Assembly (NCBI RefSeq): GCF_008801935.1
Contig: NZ_VZOT01000005.1
Span: forward strand, 62,001 to 126,000
DNA length: 64,000 nt
Reading direction: 5' to 3'
Source: Comamonas kerstersii
GTDB lineage: Bacteria > Pseudomonadota > Gammaproteobacteria > Burkholderiales > Burkholderiaceae_C
Every line of letters begins with the position of its first letter. The stretch's first letter is position 1. Below, piece by piece: positions 32,212-41,484 of the stretch. The notes under the pieces are model-generated. The model had not been told where the DNA came from, did not search any database, and saw only the letters and a program-made list of their open reading frames with translations. A program made the translations under genes and the position numbers.

Positions 32212-34623
32212 GGGGTGGTTTCCTTTCTGAATCAGAACTGGTGCTGACGCTGCTCGCCAGTGCCTGTGCACATTGCAGCGCCTGGTCAAAGCCAAACATG
32301 TCGATGGCCGCCTGCAGCGCAGCCACCATGGCTTCAGGCAGCAGTTGCTGCAATTGCTGCAAGGCCTCGCTGTCAATCTCACCGCCCTGCAGCGCCTCGG
32401 TCAAAGCCTGCAGTGCTTCCTGCACCTGGGTCCGTGCAGCGGCGCTCAGCCCTGCCTCTGCAGCCATGGCAGCCGGCGCCAGTGCCGGCGCTGCACTGGT
32501 GACCTCGGCGCTGCGCAGCAAAGCCAGATTGCCTGCGGCGCCACGCATACGGTGCACCTCAGCCAGGGCTGTATCCCAGTCGCCATGCTGGGACAAGCTC
32601 TGCAGCTCGGGCACTCGGCTGTGCTGCTCGTTCAGAAAACGCGACCACGCCGTGCGCAGCGCTGCCTCGCTGCCCCACAGCTGCAAGCCGGTATGCCAGT
32701 CCACCACCTCACTTTCCGCCGCAGCGTGCGCCAGCACGGCGGGCACGGCCGAAGCACCTGCAGCAGGCTGGTGCTTGCCGCTCTCGCTGGCAGTACGGCC
32801 CTGCAGCACACGCGCCATTTCCTGCAGCAGCTTGTGCTGCTCCAGTGGCTTGGCCGCAAAGCCATCCATGCCAGCCGCATCGGATGCGCGGCGGTCCTGC
32901 TCCAGCACGCTGGCCGAGAGCGCAATGACGGGAATACGGGGCTGCTGATGCTCGGCCTCCCAGGCGCGAATGGCCATGGAGGCCTGCAGACCATCCATGT
33001 GCGGCATCTGCAAGTCCATCAGGATGATGTCGAACGCCTGTGTCTGCCGCAGCTGCAGGGCCTGCAGACCATCGCTGGCAGATACCACCTGGTGGCCATG
33101 GCGCTGCATCACTACCTGCAGCAGTTCCAGGTTTTGTGGCACATCGTCGGCAGCCAGAATGCGCAGCGGCGGCATCGGCGGCAGCTGCACCGCGCTGGCA
33201 ACCGTTTCATCAATGGGCGCCTGACCAATCGGCAAGGGCAGCTGCACATGAAACTGCGTGCCCTCACCTTCACGGCTGCTGACGCTGATTGCGCCGCCCA
33301 TCAGCTGCACCAGCTGGCGCGAGATGGTGGTGCCCAGGCCCGTACCACCAAAGCGGCGCGTGGTGGACGCATCAGCCTGTGCAAACGGGTCAAAAATACG
33401 TTCGAGCTTGTCCTGCGCAATGCCAATGCCCGTGTCCTGGATGGTCAGGTGCAGGCGGCACTGCTCATCGTTCACGCGCAGCTGCACATGGCCGCGCTCG
33501 GTGAACTTGACGGCATTGCCCATCAAATTGATGAGAATTTGCTGAATACGCAGCGCATCCCCGCGCAGATAGCACGCCCCACGGCCAGGCGCACATCAAT
33601 CAGCGCTCCGTTTTTGTGCAGTGCCTGCACCTCACGGCCTGCGCCAATGATGTTGGTATGCCCTGTGCTGATGTGGCGCTGCAGATAGCCGTCATGCGCC
33701 TGCTGGTGCGGCATGGGCATGAGCATGCTGACGTTGCGGCCCAGCACTTCCTGCTCCGTCCAGCCCAGCAGGCGTTCCGCTGCGGGGTTGAAAGCACTGA
33801 TGCGGCCATCGCTTTCGATCATGATGATGCCGTCCACGGCAGTATCGACCAGTGCGCGCAGGCGGGCCTCATTACGGCGAATTTCCAGAAACAGCTGGCG
33901 CGAACGCATCAGCATGTGCAGCACCAGCAGCACCGTGCCCACCAGCAAGGCCCAGGCTGCAGCGCTGGTCAAGGCGGTCCAGTGCACCTGCGCGCACCTG
34001 CTTCACTGTCGCCCTGCCCAACCAGGATGTAGATGGCATCCATGGCGATGTAGTGCATGCTGGCCGTGGTGGCACCCATGACGCCGCCGCTGACCAGCGT
34101 AATCAGCATGGGCCGCGCACCCACACTCTGCATGCGGCGGTACAGCACCACGGAAAAAAGCGCCATGGCCAGCCCCAGGCCCAGCGCCAGCAGCAGGCCC
34201 TTGGGGGCGTAATGCATCAAATACGCAGCATCCGAGGCAAACATGCCCCCAGAAGTGCATGGATGCCACGCCCAGGCCCAGCGCCACACCACTGAGCAGG
34301 ACACGCTACCACTGGGCTTGCTGCAGCAGCAGGGTGTGGACCACGACACCCGCCGCCAGCAGGCTCGGCAGCGCCAACAGCGCGCTGTGGAGGATGGAGA
34401 ACGTCCCCGCCGCGCAGGGAGTGAAGGCCTGCATGCCAATAAAGTGCATGCTCCAGATCCCGCCTCCCAGCAAGAGCACGCCAGCCGCAGCCATGCCTGT
34501 GCGCCGCGGGCCGGGAGCAGTCCGTTGCGCACGGGTGCAGACATGCACGGCCAGCATGGCGGTGACCAGCGCAACCAGAATGGAGATGACAACCAGCTGG
34601 GGATCCATCCACTCCCACTGCAT
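32195..34623 (-). pseudogene. Decayed MHYT-PAS hybrid histidine kinase (HATPase-REC-HPt remnant)
   Basis: Read leftward, this was one membrane hybrid kinase. The N-terminal MHYT sensor (MQWEWMDPQLVVISILVALV; GIWSMHFIGMQAF) is cut by an in-frame TAG at 34306-34308 (QQAQW-stop-RVLLSGVALGLGVASMHF). The frame then shifts at a GGGGG run (CCCCC at 34246-34250): one G less restores MHFWGMFASDAAYLMHYAPK. It shifts again at a (CG)3 run (about 33987-33995): two bases less restore GDSEAGAQVHWTALTSAAAW, which leads into a PAS domain. At about 33570-33585 the PAS end (IDVRLAVG) is fused out of frame to YLRGDALRIQQILINLMGNA, so the HisKA domain with the phospho-acceptor His is missing. The rest (N-box, G1 DTGIGI, receiver Asp in IILMDLQMPHMDG, HPt His in VHRMRGAAGNLAL) is intact and open to 32195. 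Confidence 0.9.
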
Positions 34624-34875
34624 GTGGACATAGGTCAGGTCATCAGACAAAAAAACGTATCCACATAGGGTCTGCGCTTGCGGGAATAAGGAGAGAGAGG
34701 GGGATCCGGGCAATCTTGCCCGAGTTACATCAACCTGTAGGAATGAACCTACATTTTTGCCAAATTTGACAAACCCGCCACAGCAGAAGCCCGCCAGCGT
34801 TGACGCTATAGCGACAGGCCATAGGCAAGATAGAAACTATCAAATTTACCATCTAATTGCGATTAACTATCATTC

Positions 34876-35394
34876 ATGCATCTTCTCTGGATGAATGCTA
34901 TGTCCCATCTGCAATCGCTGATTCGTCGCAACGAGACGACGCTGATCAAAACGTCCTGCTACTACGTGATCCACGTCCTGGTAGCGGCGGGCGTGGCCTA
35001 TGCCGTCACGGGTGACCTGATGGCTGCACTCACGCTGAGTTTGCTGGAGCCCACTGTGCAGGCCGTGGCCTATTTCATGCACGAGAAGGTCTGGATGCTG
35101 GCCCCGCGCATGCGCCACCGCGCCCTGATCAAGACTGGCACCTACTACGTGATTCACATCTTCGTCGCCTCCTGCGTGGCCTACGCGGTGACCGGTGACC
35201 TGGTTGCAGCCTTCACCCTGAGCTTGCTGGAGCCTACCGTGCAGATGGTCTTCTTCTTTTTGTACGAAAAGCTGTGGGAGAAAAAGGCCCAGGCCAAGCA
35301 CAAGGTGCACAGCATCCAGCCCCTGTGCGTGGCCGCAGGCCCCTGCCAGCGCGCCCAGACCTGCAGCCAGCACTGCACACTGCGTACGCTCTGA
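34876..35394 (+). CDS. Membrane protein with two tandem DUF2061 domains
   Basis: Function unknown. The 172-aa protein consists of two near-identical repeats of about 60 residues: LIKTSCYYVIHVLVAAGVAY...AVTGDLMAALTLSLLEPTVQ and LIKTGTYYVIHIFVASCVAY...AVTGDLVAAFTLSLLEPTVQ, each with two predicted helices and ending in (M/L)YEK(V/L)W or HEKVW. DUF2061 proteins are small integral-membrane proteins. The C-terminal tail (HSIQPLCVAAGPCQRAQTCS) is rich in Cys. Starts at 34876, 34891 and 34900 are all possible; the last (MSHLQSLIRRNETT) begins just before the first repeat. No strong ribosome binding site is seen. Confidence 0.8.
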   Translation: MHLLWMNAMSHLQSLIRRNETTLIKTSCYYVIHVLVAAGVAYAVTGDLMAALTLSLLEPTVQAVAYFMHEKVWMLAPRMRHRALIKTGTYYVIHIFVASCVAYAVTGDLVAAFTLSLLEPTVQMVFFFLYEKLWEKKAQAKHKVHSIQPLCVAAGPCQRAQTCSQHCTLRTL

Positions 35395-35417
35395 ACCCAC
35401 TTTCCCAAGGTCGCGTC

Positions 35418-35489
35418 ATGAACAAGCCAAGAAACAGTTTTTCCGCCTGGTTGCTGCAATGCCTGGCCCACATGGCCTGCCACTCTTAA
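35418..35489 (+). CDS. Possible 23-aa small protein
   Basis: ATG at 35418, with AAGG 7 nt upstream, opens a 23-codon frame (MNKPRNSFSAWLLQCLAHMA, then CHS) that ends immediately before repeat copy H. It follows the DUF2061 gene by 23 bp in the same direction. The peptide has a basic start and a short hydrophobic stretch. It is too short to judge by composition; treat as a candidate. Confidence 0.25.
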   Translation: MNKPRNSFSAWLLQCLAHMACHS

Positions 35490-35578
35490 AAAAGAAGCTG
35501 CCAGCGCTTTACAGCAGCCAATTTCAGAATCAGATCATTCTGAAATCCTTATGCTTCAAGCGCTAGAAGCTATCAATT
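35487..35578. repeat. Dispersed intergenic repeat, copy H (long form)
   Basis: Arms agaagctgccagcgcttta and cttcaagcgctagaagctat enclose an inner hairpin (ATTTCAGAATcagatcATTCTGAAAT). It lies after the DUF2061 gene, about 215 bp before maeB. Confidence 0.8.
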
Positions 35579-35792
35579 TGCAAGCACCTGGCATGCGCTC
35601 TGCTTGCCCTGACAGCCTGCCCCTGCATCCCCCGCCCCATTGTGTGGATGACAGTGAAAGGTGTTTGACCCGCACCGGCCTGTGCCAGCGCCCCACTTTT
35701 GATAGCAAACACCTACAATGGGCTGCAAGAATCTAACTGTGTACAACCTCTGCGACAGGCTGCCTGCGCGGCCTTGCGTCCTGGGAGACGAT
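35490..35792. other. Intergenic region upstream of maeB
   Basis: This 303-bp stretch holds repeat copy H, then about 210 bp with no recognised gene. TACAAT at 35714-35719 could be a -10 for maeB but no good -35 is placed 17 bp upstream. I see nothing else in it. Confidence 0.4.
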
Positions 35793-38102
35793 ATGCCTGA
35801 GAACACCTCACCCACCCTGCAAGACAAACGTGCTTTGCTGCGCCAGTCGGCGCTCGAATACCACCAGTTTCCCAAGCCCGGCAAGGTCGCCATCGCTGCC
35901 ACCAAGCCCATGGCCAACCAGCACGACCTGGCGCTGGCCTACTCGCCCGGCGTAGCTGCGCCCTGCGAGGAAATCGTCAAGGACCCTGCCGCCGCCTTCA
36001 AGTACACCAGCCGCGGCAATCTGGTGGCCGTGATCTCCAACGGCACCGCCGTGCTGGGCCTGGGCGATATTGGCGCACTGGCCTCCAAGCCCGTGATGGA
36101 AGGCAAGGGCGTACTGTTCAAGAAGTTCGCCGGCGTCGATGTGTTTGACATCGAAATCAACGAAAAAGACCCACAAAAGCTGGTCGATGTGATCGCAGCG
36201 CTGGAGCCTACCTTCGGCGCCATCAACCTCGAAGACATCAAGGCTCCTGAGTGCTTCTTCGTGGAACGCGAGCTGCGCAAGCGCATGAATATCCCCGTCT
36301 TCCACGATGACCAGCACGGCACGGCCATCACCGTGGCAGCCGCCATGGTCAATGCACTGAAGGTGGCAGGCAAGAAGATCGAAGAGATCAAGCTGGTGGC
36401 ATCGGGCGCGGGCGCCGCAGCCCTGGCCTGTCTGAACCTGCTGCTGGAAATTGGTCTGAAGCGCGAGAACGTGTTCGTAACCGACATCGTCGGCGTGGTC
36501 TACGAAGGCCGTACCGAGCTGATGGACGAGGACAAGGCCAAGTTCGCGCAGAAGACCGAGCTGCGCACGCTGGGCGAAGTCATCGCAGGCGCCGACGCCT
36601 TCCTGGGCCTGTCGGCGGGCAATGTGCTCAAAAAAGACATGGTCGCCAAGATGGCCGACAAGCCCATCATCTTCGCGCTGGCCAATCCCTCCCCCGAAAT
36701 CCTGCCAGAAGACGTCAAGGCCGTGCGTGATGACGCCATCATCGCCACCGGCCGCACGGACTACCCCAACCAGGTCAACAACGTTCTGTGCTTCCCCTAC
36801 ATCTTCCGTGGCGCACTGGACTGCGGCGCCACCACCATCACCACCGAGATGGAGGTGGCTGCTGTCAACGCCATTGCCGCACTGGCCGAGGCCGAGCAGT
36901 CCGAAGAAGTGGCGGCAGCCTATGTGGGCCAGAGCCTGAGCTTTGGCCCTGAGTACCTGATTCCCAAGCCCTTCGACCCACGCCTGATGCTCATCGTGGC
37001 ACCGGCCGTGGCACAGGCCGCCGCAGACTGCGGCGTGGCCCAACGCCCCATTCAGGACATGGATGCCTACCGCGAGCACCTCAAGACCTTTGTGTACTCG
37101 TCCGGCACCATCATGAAGCCCATCTTCGCGGCCGCCAAAAAAGCTGCCAAGAAGCGCGTGGCCTACTCCGAAGGTGAGGAAGAACGCGTGCTGCGCGCTG
37201 CGCAGATCGTGGTGGATGAGCGCATTGCCCGCCCCACGCTGATCGGTCGCCCCGCCATCATCGCCCAGCGCATCCAGAAGTTTGGCCTGCGCCTGGAGCA
37301 GGGTCGCGACTATGACGTGGTGAACGTGGAAGACGACCCCCGCTACCGCGACTTCTGGCAGACCTACCACCGCATGACCGAGCGCAAGGGCATCACCGCC
37401 CCCATCGCCAAGATCGAAATGCGCCGCCGCCTGACCCTGATCGGCTCCATGCTGCTGCACAAGGGCGAGGTCGACGGTCTGATCTGCGGTACCTGGCACA
37501 ACACCCATCTGCACCTGAACTACATCGATCAGGTGATCGGCAAGAAACCCGACGCGACCACCTACGCCTGCATGAATGGCCTGCTGCTGCCTGACCGCCA
37601 GGTCTTCCTGGTCGACACCCACGTGAACTACGACCCCAGCGCCGAGCAGCTGGCCGAGATCACCGTCATGGCGGCCGAAGAAATGATGCGCTTTGGCATC
37701 AAGCCCAAGGTGGCCCTGCTGAGCCACTCCAACTTTGGCTCCAGCAACCAGCCCAGCGCCGTCAAGATGCGCCAGACCCTGGAGCTGCTGCGCGTGCAGG
37801 CCCCCTGGCTGGAAGTCGATGGCGAAATGCATGGCGACGTGGCACTGGACGCCGAAGCCCGTGGCAAGCTCATGCCCCACAGCACACTGACGGGTGAAGC
37901 CAATCTGTTGGTGCTGCCCAACATTGATGCGGCCAACATCTCCTACAACCTGCTCAAACAGGCGGCGGGCGGTGGCATTGCCGTGGGCCCCGTGCTGCTG
38001 GGCGCCAGCGCTCCCGTGCATGTGCTGACCCCCAGCACCACGGTGCGCCGCATCGTGAACATGACAGCACTGACCGTGGCAGACGCCAACGCAGCGCGCT
38101 GA
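35793..38102 (+). CDS. maeB: NADP-dependent malic enzyme with C-terminal phosphotransacetylase-like domain
   Basis: Oxidatively decarboxylates malate to pyruvate, making NADPH. The 769-aa protein has the malic enzyme N domain ([19 protein letters not shown] near residue 50), the catalytic [20 protein letters not shown] region, the NAD(P)-binding [20 protein letters not shown], and a C-terminal PTA-like domain (about 435-769; IATGR..., [36 protein letters not shown]). This fused form is the MaeB type, in which the PTA part is usually regulatory. GGAGACGAT before the ATG at 35793 supports the start. Confidence 0.96.
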   Translation: MPENTSPTLQDKRALLRQSALEYHQFPKPGKVAIAATKPMANQHDLALAYSPGVAAPCEEIVKDPAAAFKYTSRGNLVAVISNGTAVLGLGDIGALASKPVMEGKGVLFKKFAGVDVFDIEINEKDPQKLVDVIAALEPTFGAINLEDIKAPECFFVERELRKRMNIPVFHDDQHGTAITVAAAMVNALKVAGKKIEEIKLVASGAGAAALACLNLLLEIGLKRENVFVTDIVGVVYEGRTELMDEDKAKFAQKTELRTLGEVIAGADAFLGLSAGNVLKKDMVAKMADKPIIFALANPSPEILPEDVKAVRDDAIIATGRTDYPNQVNNVLCFPYIFRGALDCGATTITTEMEVAAVNAIAALAEAEQSEEVAAAYVGQSLSFGPEYLIPKPFDPRLMLIVAPAVAQAAADCGVAQRPIQDMDAYREHLKTFVYSSGTIMKPIFAAAKKAAKKRVAYSEGEEERVLRAAQIVVDERIARPTLIGRPAIIAQRIQKFGLRLEQGRDYDVVNVEDDPRYRDFWQTYHRMTERKGITAPIAKIEMRRRLTLIGSMLLHKGEVDGLICGTWHNTHLHLNYIDQVIGKKPDATTYACMNGLLLPDRQVFLVDTHVNYDPSAEQLAEITVMAAEEMMRFGIKPKVALLSHSNFGSSNQPSAVKMRQTLELLRVQAPWLEVDGEMHGDVALDAEARGKLMPHSTLTGEANLLVLPNIDAANISYNLLKQAAGGGIAVGPVLLGASAPVHVLTPSTTVRRIVNMTALTVADANAAR

Positions 38103-38122
38103 TCACGACGCAGGCACTCGCC

Positions 38123-38165
38123 AAAAAAAGGGCTGGTCCTCTGATGGGGGACAGCCCTTTTTTCT
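38123..38165 (+). terminator. Terminator after maeB
   Basis: AAAAAAGGGCTG / CAGCCCTTTTTT (38124-38135 / 38152-38163) with a loop of 16 nt that can partly pair (GGTCC/GGGGA). Confidence 0.85.
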
Positions 38166-38243
38166 TGCAATTTACAGGGGGCTGCGTCACACTTGCGGGT
38201 CAAATTTCTGGGGATGTCCCGAGGTTTGGAAAGGTGTTGTGTG

Positions 38244-38642
38244 ATGCGGAATGCGGTCTGGTTTCGAGCCCTTGGCGCCATCTTGGTCGGCACCGCTATG
38301 GCGATGCCCGCTGGCCCGTTGCAGGCACGGACACAGCAACAGGCCCAGTACATCGAAACGGTATCACTGGCTGAGCTACCCTCTCAGGCACGCACCACCT
38401 ACCGACGCATACATCAGGGGGGACCTTTCCCCTACGAAAAAGATGGCAGTGTGTTTGGGAACCGTGAGCGTCTGTTGCCCGCGCAAAAGCGTGGCTACTA
38501 CCGCGAATACACCGTCAAGACACCATGGGCCAGAGACCGCGGTGCCAGACGTATCGTGTGTGGCGGTGAACCGCCCACACAGCCCGAAGCCTGTTACTAC
38601 ACCAGCGATCACTACAACAGTTTTCGGAAGATTACGCCATGA
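38244..38642 (+). CDS. Secreted guanyl-specific ribonuclease (barnase family)
   Basis: A 132-aa exported RNase. A signal peptide is followed by the mature enzyme from about ARTQQQAQYIETVSLAELPS. The family core is clear: ARTTYRRIHQGGPFPYEKDG, SVFGNRERLLPAQKRGYYRE and YTVKTPWARDRGARRIVCGG, with catalytic Glu in REYTVKTP, Arg in RGARR and His in SDHYNSFRK. ATG at 38244 follows GGAAAGG. Its stop overlaps the start of the barstar gene (ATGA), so toxin and inhibitor are coupled. Substrate is RNA outside the cell or, if mis-exported, the cell's own RNA. Confidence 0.92.
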   Translation: MRNAVWFRALGAILVGTAMAMPAGPLQARTQQQAQYIETVSLAELPSQARTTYRRIHQGGPFPYEKDGSVFGNRERLLPAQKRGYYREYTVKTPWARDRGARRIVCGGEPPTQPEACYYTSDHYNSFRKITP

Positions 38643-39199
38643 GCGCTCCTGATCTGGATGGGCTGCACCACCACCATGCTCCTGCCGGGAACTTGTGGCC
38701 TGGCGGGCTGTCCATGTATCCCACACCCCCTGCTTTCAGTGGGCAACTACGAGCTATAGAAAGAATCCCAGAGATGGTGAAACCGTCTTGTCCTGCCCCC
38801 AAAAACCTGTTGCTTGGGGTGCGCAGCAACATCGTGCAGTCCATTCGTGCCTTCCACATTCCGGACTTGCAGCAGGCGGCACAGGCCATGGGGCACCACT
38901 TCCTCTACGCCAATCTGGCCCATGCCCAGACCAAGCAGGATGCGCTGGACCTGATTGCCCTGCAGTTTCACTTTCCTGCCCACTTTGGCAAGAACTTTGA
39001 TGCCCTGTACGACTGCCTGACCGATCCGCTCCACCGGGCAGGCCCACAGCCTGGCTTTGTGGTGGTGCTGGACCAGTTGCCCATCGCCCACAAGTTCGAC
39101 AAGGAAATGCGTGAGCAGTTTCTGGACTGCTTCCGCGACGCGGCCGACTACTGGGCCGAGCGCAAGATTGCCTTCCGCTGCTTCTATTCCTTCCTCTGA
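38639..39199 (+). CDS. Barstar-family ribonuclease inhibitor, extended N-terminus
   Basis: The 186-aa cytoplasmic inhibitor binds the RNase encoded just upstream. Its barstar domain begins near residue 65 (RAFHIPDLQQAAQAMGHHFL, KQDALDLIALQFHFPAHFGK, NFDALYDCLTDPLHRAGPQP) and ends with IAFRCFYSFL. Barstar is normally about 90 residues; here about 60 extra N-terminal residues (MSAPDLDGLHHHHAPAGNLW) precede the domain. The ATG overlap at 38639 supports the long form. ATG at 38774 (MVKPSCPAPKN) would give a shorter one. A strong terminator follows. Confidence 0.92.
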   Translation: MSAPDLDGLHHHHAPAGNLWPGGLSMYPTPPAFSGQLRAIERIPEMVKPSCPAPKNLLLGVRSNIVQSIRAFHIPDLQQAAQAMGHHFLYANLAHAQTKQDALDLIALQFHFPAHFGKNFDALYDCLTDPLHRAGPQPGFVVVLDQLPIAHKFDKEMREQFLDCFRDAADYWAERKIAFRCFYSFL

Positions 39200-39217
39200 G
39201 CCTTGATTGCTCCAAAA

Positions 39218-39253
39218 AAACAAAGCGCCCACCGTAGTGGGCGCTTTGTTTTG
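39218..39253. terminator. Bidirectional terminator after barstar
   Basis: AAACAAAGCGCCCAC (39218-39232), loop CGTA, GTGGGCGCTTTGTTT (39237-39251): a perfect 15-bp stem between barstar and the converging rsmA. Confidence 0.9.
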
Positions 39254-39260
39254 CGAATGA

Positions 39261-39310
39261 AAAGCGTCTGAATGCTTTACAGATTCAGCGCTGGCAGCTC
39301 TTATTTTTAA
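39261..39310. repeat. Dispersed intergenic repeat, copy I (short form, opposite orientation)
   Basis: aaagcgtctgaatgctttac and agattcagcgctggcagctc: the GCCAGCGCT arm is on the minus strand relative to copies F and L. It lies between the terminator and the rsmA stop. Confidence 0.6.
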
Positions 39311-40068
39311 GAAAGCTGGGCCGCCAGTGCCTCGTATTCCGCCACAGGCACTTCTTCGGCACGACGCTGCAGGTCGAACTCGCCAGCAAAGCCTTTGGCT
39401 TCCAGCCACTTGCCCAGCGTATTGCGCAAAATCTTGCGGCGCTGGCTGAAGGCCACCTGCACCATCTCTTCGAGCAGCTTGGGGTCCAGCGCCGCGGGAT
39501 GCGCACGCGGCACCATGCGCACCACCGCGCTATTGACCTTGGGGGGTGGGTCAAAGCTCTCAGGCGGCACAAACAGTACGTTTTCCATGGCATAGCGCCA
39601 CTGCAGCATGACGGACAGACGCCCGTAGTCGGAGGTACCCGCATCGGCCACCATGCGGTCAATCACCTCTTTTTGCAGCATGAAGTGCTGGTCTTCAATC
39701 ACGTCCACATGCTCGAGCAGGTGAAACAGGATGGGCGAAGAGATGTTGTAGGGCAGGTTGCCCGCCACGCGCAGCTTGGGCACACCCAGTTCCTGCGCCA
39801 GGGCGGTGAAGTCCACCTTGAGCACGTCAGACTCAATCACCTTGAGCTGGGGCTTGGTGCGCAGGCGCGCGGCCAGGTCGCGGTCCAGCTCAATCACGGT
39901 GATCTGGCCGGTGCGCTCCACCAGAGGCTGGGTCAGCGCCATCAGGCCGGGGCCGATTTCCACCAGAGGCTGGCCGGGGCGGGGATCGATGGCCTTGACG
40001 ATGCCGTCGATGATGCCGTGGTCGATCAGAAAGTTCTGACCGAAACGTTTACGAGGAATATGTTTCAC
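39307..40068 (-). CDS. rsmA: 16S rRNA (adenine(1518)-N(6)/adenine(1519)-N(6))-dimethyltransferase
   Basis: Dimethylates two adjacent adenosines near the 3' end of 16S rRNA (KsgA). The 253-aa protein has the SAM motifs [30 protein letters not shown] and [20 protein letters not shown] (the N-L-P-Y catalytic motif), and a C-terminal domain ending [13 protein letters not shown] with more. The start is GTG at 40068 ([13 protein letters not shown]). It sits 9 bp downstream of the surA stop, as in the lptD-surA-(pdxA)-rsmA operon of other Gram-negatives; pdxA is absent here. Confidence 0.97.
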   Translation of the reverse strand: MKHIPRKRFGQNFLIDHGIIDGIVKAIDPRPGQPLVEIGPGLMALTQPLVERTGQITVIELDRDLAARLRTKPQLKVIESDVLKVDFTALAQELGVPKLRVAGNLPYNISSPILFHLLEHVDVIEDQHFMLQKEVIDRMVADAGTSDYGRLSVMLQWRYAMENVLFVPPESFDPPPKVNSAVVRMVPRAHPAALDPKLLEEMVQVAFSQRRKILRNTLGKWLEAKGFAGEFDLQRRAEEVPVAEYEALAAQLS

Positions 40069-40077
40069 GCGGAAAAA

Positions 40078-41466
40078 TTATTGGGGTGGCTCGCGATATT
40101 CCACATAGGCCTGTCCGCGCAATTCCTGCAGCCAGTTGGCATGCGCCTTCTCGAGCTTTTCTTCACGAACTACGTTGCGCAGCATTTCACGCTGCTCACG
40201 GGGTGTCAATGTGGCTTGGCGACGATCCACCAGTTGAATCAGGTGTACGCCAAAGCGAGAAACCACAGGCTGGCTGACCTGGCCAGGCTCCAGCGCGTTC
40301 AGCGCCTGTTCAAACTCTGGCACGAACTGGCCTGGGCCTGCCCAGCCCAGATCACCACCCATGGCGGCGCTGCCATCTTCCGAATACTGGCGCGCCAGAT
40401 CGGCAAAGCTGGCCCCGCCTTCCACACGCTGGCGCAGCTCGGACAGCACCTGTGCGGCTTCTCGTTCGCTCAATTGTGGCGAAGTTCGCAGCAGGATGTG
40501 TCGTGCAAGGTTTTGCGTCACCACCGCATCTACACCGCCTGCGCTCTTGTCCACCACCTTGAGAATGTGAAAACCTGCCGGTGAACGCACAGGGCCCACA
40601 ATGCCGCCCACGGGGGTGCTGGCTACGGATTCGATAAACAGGCTGGGGTAGCGATTGGCAGGGCGCATGCCCAGAATGGCTGCGCCACCGTCGGAGTAAC
40701 GCTGCGCCACCGCAGCGAAATCGGCTTCGGTACGAGCCGCCTGCAGAGCTTCCTGTGCACGCGCCTGCAGTCGGGCGACTTCCGCCTCGCTGGCGTTTTC
40801 AGGCACGGCAATCAGAATGTGTCCCAGATTCAACTGGGAACGCATCACATTGTCCTGGCCGCCTTTCTGGCGCTGCTGCGCCATGAACTGGTCAATATCG
40901 TGTTCCGACACTTGCACGCGGCCATCGACCTCGCGGTTTTGCAAACGCTGCAGCAGCATCTGGTTGCGGATTTCCTCACGGAATGAGGCCTGCGACTGAC
41001 CACGTCGCGCCACTTCCTGGGCCAGCGCCTGCTGGGTCAGACCGCTTTGGCGCGCAATGTTTTCGATGGCCTGATCGACGGCGTAGTCATCGACCTTGAT
41101 GCCGGTTTCCTTGGCCGTCTGCACCTGGATTTTTTCCACAATCAGGCGCTCCAGCACTTCCTGCGCCAGTTCATCCTCAGGGGGCAGCTGCTGGATACCC
41201 TGGCTTTGCAGGTTTTCCTTGACACGCTGAATCCGGGCGCGGACCTCGTTGTTGGTCACAGGCTCCGAATTGACAATGGCCACGATGTAGTCGGCCGAGC
41301 GCAGCTGCGCTGCGGACTTGCCCAGCTGTGTGGTCTGTGCCGAATCCGACAGCGCGCGCGCCACTTCAGGACTCGGGTTTTGGGCATACGCCGACCCGGC
41401 GCTCATAACGGCAGCACAGACAAGCCCCAGGGCGAAGTGACGTGGCATGGAAATCAGGTGGTGCAT
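40078..41466 (-). CDS. surA: Periplasmic chaperone and peptidyl-prolyl isomerase SurA
   Basis: SurA escorts outer-membrane proteins such as LptD. The 462-aa protein has a signal peptide (HFALGLVCAAVMSAGSAYA), the SurA N domain (ADYIVAIVNSEPVTNNEVRA), two parvulin rotamase domains (NLGHILIAVPENAS near residue 220 and RHILLRTSPQLSEREAAQVL near 325) and the C-terminal helix. Start MHHLISMPRHF at 41466; ATG at about 41448 (MPRHF) is also possible. It lies 18 bp downstream of lptD. Confidence 0.95.
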   Translation of the reverse strand: MHHLISMPRHFALGLVCAAVMSAGSAYAQNPSPEVARALSDSAQTTQLGKSAAQLRSADYIVAIVNSEPVTNNEVRARIQRVKENLQSQGIQQLPPEDELAQEVLERLIVEKIQVQTAKETGIKVDDYAVDQAIENIARQSGLTQQALAQEVARRGQSQASFREEIRNQMLLQRLQNREVDGRVQVSEHDIDQFMAQQRQKGGQDNVMRSQLNLGHILIAVPENASEAEVARLQARAQEALQAARTEADFAAVAQRYSDGGAAILGMRPANRYPSLFIESVASTPVGGIVGPVRSPAGFHILKVVDKSAGGVDAVVTQNLARHILLRTSPQLSEREAAQVLSELRQRVEGGASFADLARQYSEDGSAAMGGDLGWAGPGQFVPEFEQALNALEPGQVSQPVVSRFGVHLIQLVDRRQATLTPREQREMLRNVVREEKLEKAHANWLQELRGQAYVEYREPPQ

Positions 41467-41484
41467 GGAAGACGATGCGTCCTA

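Noticed and set aside
34306-34308. TAG readthrough or recoding in the hybrid kinase
   Set aside because: Other lesions (two frameshifts and loss of HisKA) show the gene is decayed, so no special decoding is needed.
34657-34665. A DnaA-box-like GTATCCACA near the start of the kinase remnant
   Set aside because: A single 8/9 match far from the origin is expected by chance.
35808-38021. A 737-codon open frame antisense to maeB
   Set aside because: Same cause: third-position GC bias removes stops on the opposite strand. Composition (His/Gly/Gln-rich) is typical of such shadows.
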